DNA from: Brachypodium distachyon
Lineage: Eukaryota > Streptophyta > Magnoliopsida > Poales > Poaceae
Length of the DNA stretch: 64,000 nt
Assembly: GCF_000005505.3 (NCBI RefSeq)
Contig: NC_016133.3
Location: 42,001,237 to 42,065,236 of the forward strand
Direction of reading: 5' to 3'
Below, piece after piece: positions 61,288 through 64,000 of the stretch (the stretch's first letter is position 1; every line of letters begins with the position of its first letter). A program made the position numbers and the translations under genes. Below the pieces are notes generated by a model, which saw nothing but the letters and a program-made list of their open reading frames with translations, ran no database searches and was not told where the DNA came from.

Positions 61288-64000
61288 CGAGCACGGAAAC
61301 GTAGAAGGACTACAGTGATGCTGGAGTACGGGTGCTTTGGACAAAGCCCCAACTATCTCTCTCTAGTGTCTATACCTGTAAGCTTTATCCCACAGTGTAT
61401 GTAGCTTAGGTAGGTAGGAGAGGTCCAGCAGAATTGAAGGGTAAGATTAAATGGAGGTGAAGGGTAATGTGGCACCTGGAATGGGCACAAAGAGGAAACT
61501 AGCTTGATGGAGCTAGCTTAAGGACCGGGACCCTCAACTTCTTGCAAAGTAGGAGTAGCCGCAAACCTGCCGCTCGCTAGCTATAGTCAGACGTGCGTAC
61601 AAAAAAAAACCCAGAGAGACGAAATAAAAAATTCATACTGTTATACACATGTACATTTATCACAGTAGGCAGATCTATACATGTACACCGGCCAATAGAT
61701 ACATATATTTTTATTTTATTTTTTTGAGGCTATAGATACATAGAGATTGTGTAGTAGTTTATTAACTTGAGGCAGATGGTGAAGTTACACAAGTTCCTGC
61801 TACTGTTGCCATGTAGGAGTACGAGTACTTCAATTCGATCAGGGTACTACACTACCAATGCACACATGCATGTACTAATTAATGCCACTGTGCATTTGTG
61901 GTCAAGAAAGATTTTCCCGAACTGAAGATCGCCGCACACTATTCACGGTACAAATATGATCATGCGCAGGAAGCTCATTTTGAAAAGCAAATGAACGAAA
62001 TCAATCTACTCGATTGTTTGCCATTTCGATCATGTGGTTCTTCTCTCCAACTAGTCACTGCTAGTGCTACCTTTAGCATATCCGCTTGTTTTGTTCGTAA
62101 CGTGACAGATTTGACGGCGACGATATGATGTGCGCTACCTGCATGCATATGGGCATGCAAAATCGTCCTATACATCTCTTATGAGAAGCAGAGAGGCGTG
62201 CCGACAAAATCAATTTTTTATATACATAGCTAATATATATGGTAGGTACGTGCCTTGGTCATGGTAGATCAGGACGTACTCAGGCCTATGCCAATAGAAG
62301 CGTGCATGCATCTCAACATTATATTGATTAATCGCAGTACAAAATATACATATTTGCAGACAATTTTTGCTTGCATAGAAAAGAGAGATACTGGTAACTA
62401 GCACACGGACATAATTTGCACTAAAACAGCGACAATTATTTTAGTGACAATTATTTAGAAACAGAAAGAATACATTAAACGTGGGTCTGATAAACAACAT
62501 TAGCAATCAGAACATGATCAACATTATGCCAAAATTAAACAAAGCTGGTTTCTCACACATGAACCTGAATCATTCTTTTACCGTTTACTGCCAAGAGCCG
62601 AGACACTCTCTCTGTCTCTTGAGCTCGAGCTTTGTCTGCGTGCGCCTGTCTGGTTGCGCGCATTAAATTTGGACTACCAGAAGAAGGTAGCAGGAGCGGC
62701 ATCGGGGTTTGGAATGGAGTTGAGTTTGCACGAAACAGGCAGTAAATTTGCCTGGTGGCCGTATACCATCTCTTCCCCAGTAGTACCTGTTACTTCTACC
62801 ACTCCGGGCGGCCACCTTAAATTGCCACAATTGCCCTTGCTTGTATCTCGGTTCTAGCTTACACATCAATCAGTGCACGCATTGACACATACATATATGT
62901 CTCAAATTAAATCATTGCACACAAAGAAATTTCTTTCTATCCAACTCACCTGGATATATTTACATCGATCTCTTCATTCCCTAAAGTTTGAAGTTTCCAT
63001 GGATAGATGATTACCATGCATGCTTGACGTACCTAGCCTGGATTTTGAAGGATTCCTACAGCTGATCCGTTTGAAATGGTTAAAGAACTGCATTGCACTG
63101 CACAACGGTAAGTTGGAGGAGACTTGCTCTCCTGACCGGAGTGCATGCCAATGTATGCAGCATGGCCATGGCCGGCCAAAAAGGTTGGCGACCCCGAGGA
63201 GGAGCTAGCTGCAAGGAGAAGACCTGCGCTGCGTACGTGCCTCTCTGCAGACTGCAGAACTAGCTAAGCTACGTACGCATGCACGTAGAGTAGCTGGCTA
63301 GCTAGAAGCTCGTAGATTAGATAGGAGTAGCAGGAAAGGTTGGATTGATGGAGTGGAGCAGAGAGCCGGGGAAAGGAATTGAAAGGTTGATGCGACGCGA
63401 TGCGTTTCGATTCTTTGGCTCTAGCGGTTTGATATGGATCGATGCAGCGCTAATCCCGATAACAACCACGAGGACATGCATGCACGCACGTCCTAGATTA
63501 ATCTAAGGGCTAGCTACACCTAGCTAGATGTGAGTGGGAATGCTTTTTCTAGGAGTAATAATTTGCTTGTGGGTGTGCCAATCATTGCCATGTGTGAGAT
63601 GAGATGAGATGAGATGAGATGAGGATGAGATCACAAGGTCATCAGTCTAGCCCTGTAGAACTACTACTACTAGCCTATCTGGGGTAAATCTTCTTTTATT
63701 AACTTGGTTGTGAGGAACATACGTACACAGATTTAAACCTGATGCATTTTGAGAAAACTTGTTACTAAATCCCGTGTAGGTGTTCGCACTGTTCGGCGCT
63801 GGTTGTACGTACGAGCAATATCAAGTCGTTAAAGATGGTAATTTGTTCAGGACTTCTGAAGAACGAGTAATCTGTACATGTTCTGATGCATGTATCTAAT
63901 GCACGTAACGTGCGGCGGTGATGAAGCATGGAGCTTAATTGTGGTGGGCTTTGCAGGAAGGGGATCGACCGAGGGGCCAGGCCAGACCGCCAGAGGGTAC
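61288..64000. other. 5' flank of NAC gene and intergenic DNA
   Basis: No supportable gene. Rich in GCATGCATGC and CTAGCTAGC-type alternating tracts. The window ends in this region. Confidence 0.45.
63597..63624. repeat. GAGAT microsatellite
   Basis: About five copies of the pentanucleotide GAGAT in a row, followed by a degenerate copy. Confidence 0.85.

Overview
The window looks like a stretch of a compact grass nuclear genome. Genes are split by short GT-AG introns, first exons are very GC-rich, and Stowaway-type MITEs (TACTCCCTCCG ends) are scattered through introns and intergenic DNA. There is also a large CACTA (En/Spm) element with CCGCCACTGGTG subterminal repeats. Every recognisable protein is closest to grass families. 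From memory, the neighbours (an Os8BGlu26-28-type beta-glucosidase, an SPL14/IPA1-type SBP factor, a HAK26-type potassium transporter and a CUC3-like NAC) correspond to one block of rice chromosome 8. Gene spacing (about 12 genes in 64 kb) argues for a small Pooid genome such as Brachypodium rather than wheat or barley. The species is inference; the family is not in doubt.

Layout. 1.2-4.0 kb (-): GH1 beta-glucosidase, 10 exons. 5.6-7.5 kb (+): GPATCH11-like G-patch protein, 3 exons. 9.0-12.0 kb (-): SPL14-like SBP factor, 3 exons, with an intact miR156 site in exon 3. About 13.85-25.06 kb: an 11-kb CACTA region read on the minus strand, with a decayed TNPD-type transposase (20.3-23.7 kb) and a decayed second ORF (14.4-17.8 kb), plus tandemly duplicated subterminal/promoter modules. 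28.6-29.0 kb (-): small basic nuclear-type protein. 31.3-35.6 kb (+): HAK/KUP/KT potassium transporter, 8 exons. 36.4-37.6 kb (-): classical SDR, 3 exons. 40.4 kb (+): tRNA-Phe(GAA). 41.7-44.7 kb (-): Myb-like/bromodomain protein, 3 exons. 45.3-48.8 kb: tandem array of a roughly 1-kb repeat carrying a small hAT-type MITE and a Pack-MULE-like element with a perfect 9-bp target duplication. 50.1-51.2 kb (-): OEP40-like plastid outer-envelope protein. 52.6-54.1 kb (+): PLS/E-class PPR protein. 56.2-56.7 kb (-): LINE relic. 59.2-61.1 kb (-): CUC3/NAM-like NAC factor.

The genes do not form a pathway. The two developmental regulators (SPL14-like, CUC3-like) are the most consequential loci. I translated and spliced exons by eye: all GT-AG junctions given keep the reading frame, and CDS totals divide by three for every gene model. 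I saw no unknown multi-gene system. The most informative novel-looking structures are the Pack-MULE with an empty-site paralogue a few kb away, the duplicated CACTA promoter modules, and an unidentified in-frame exon chain at 55.5-55.9 kb.
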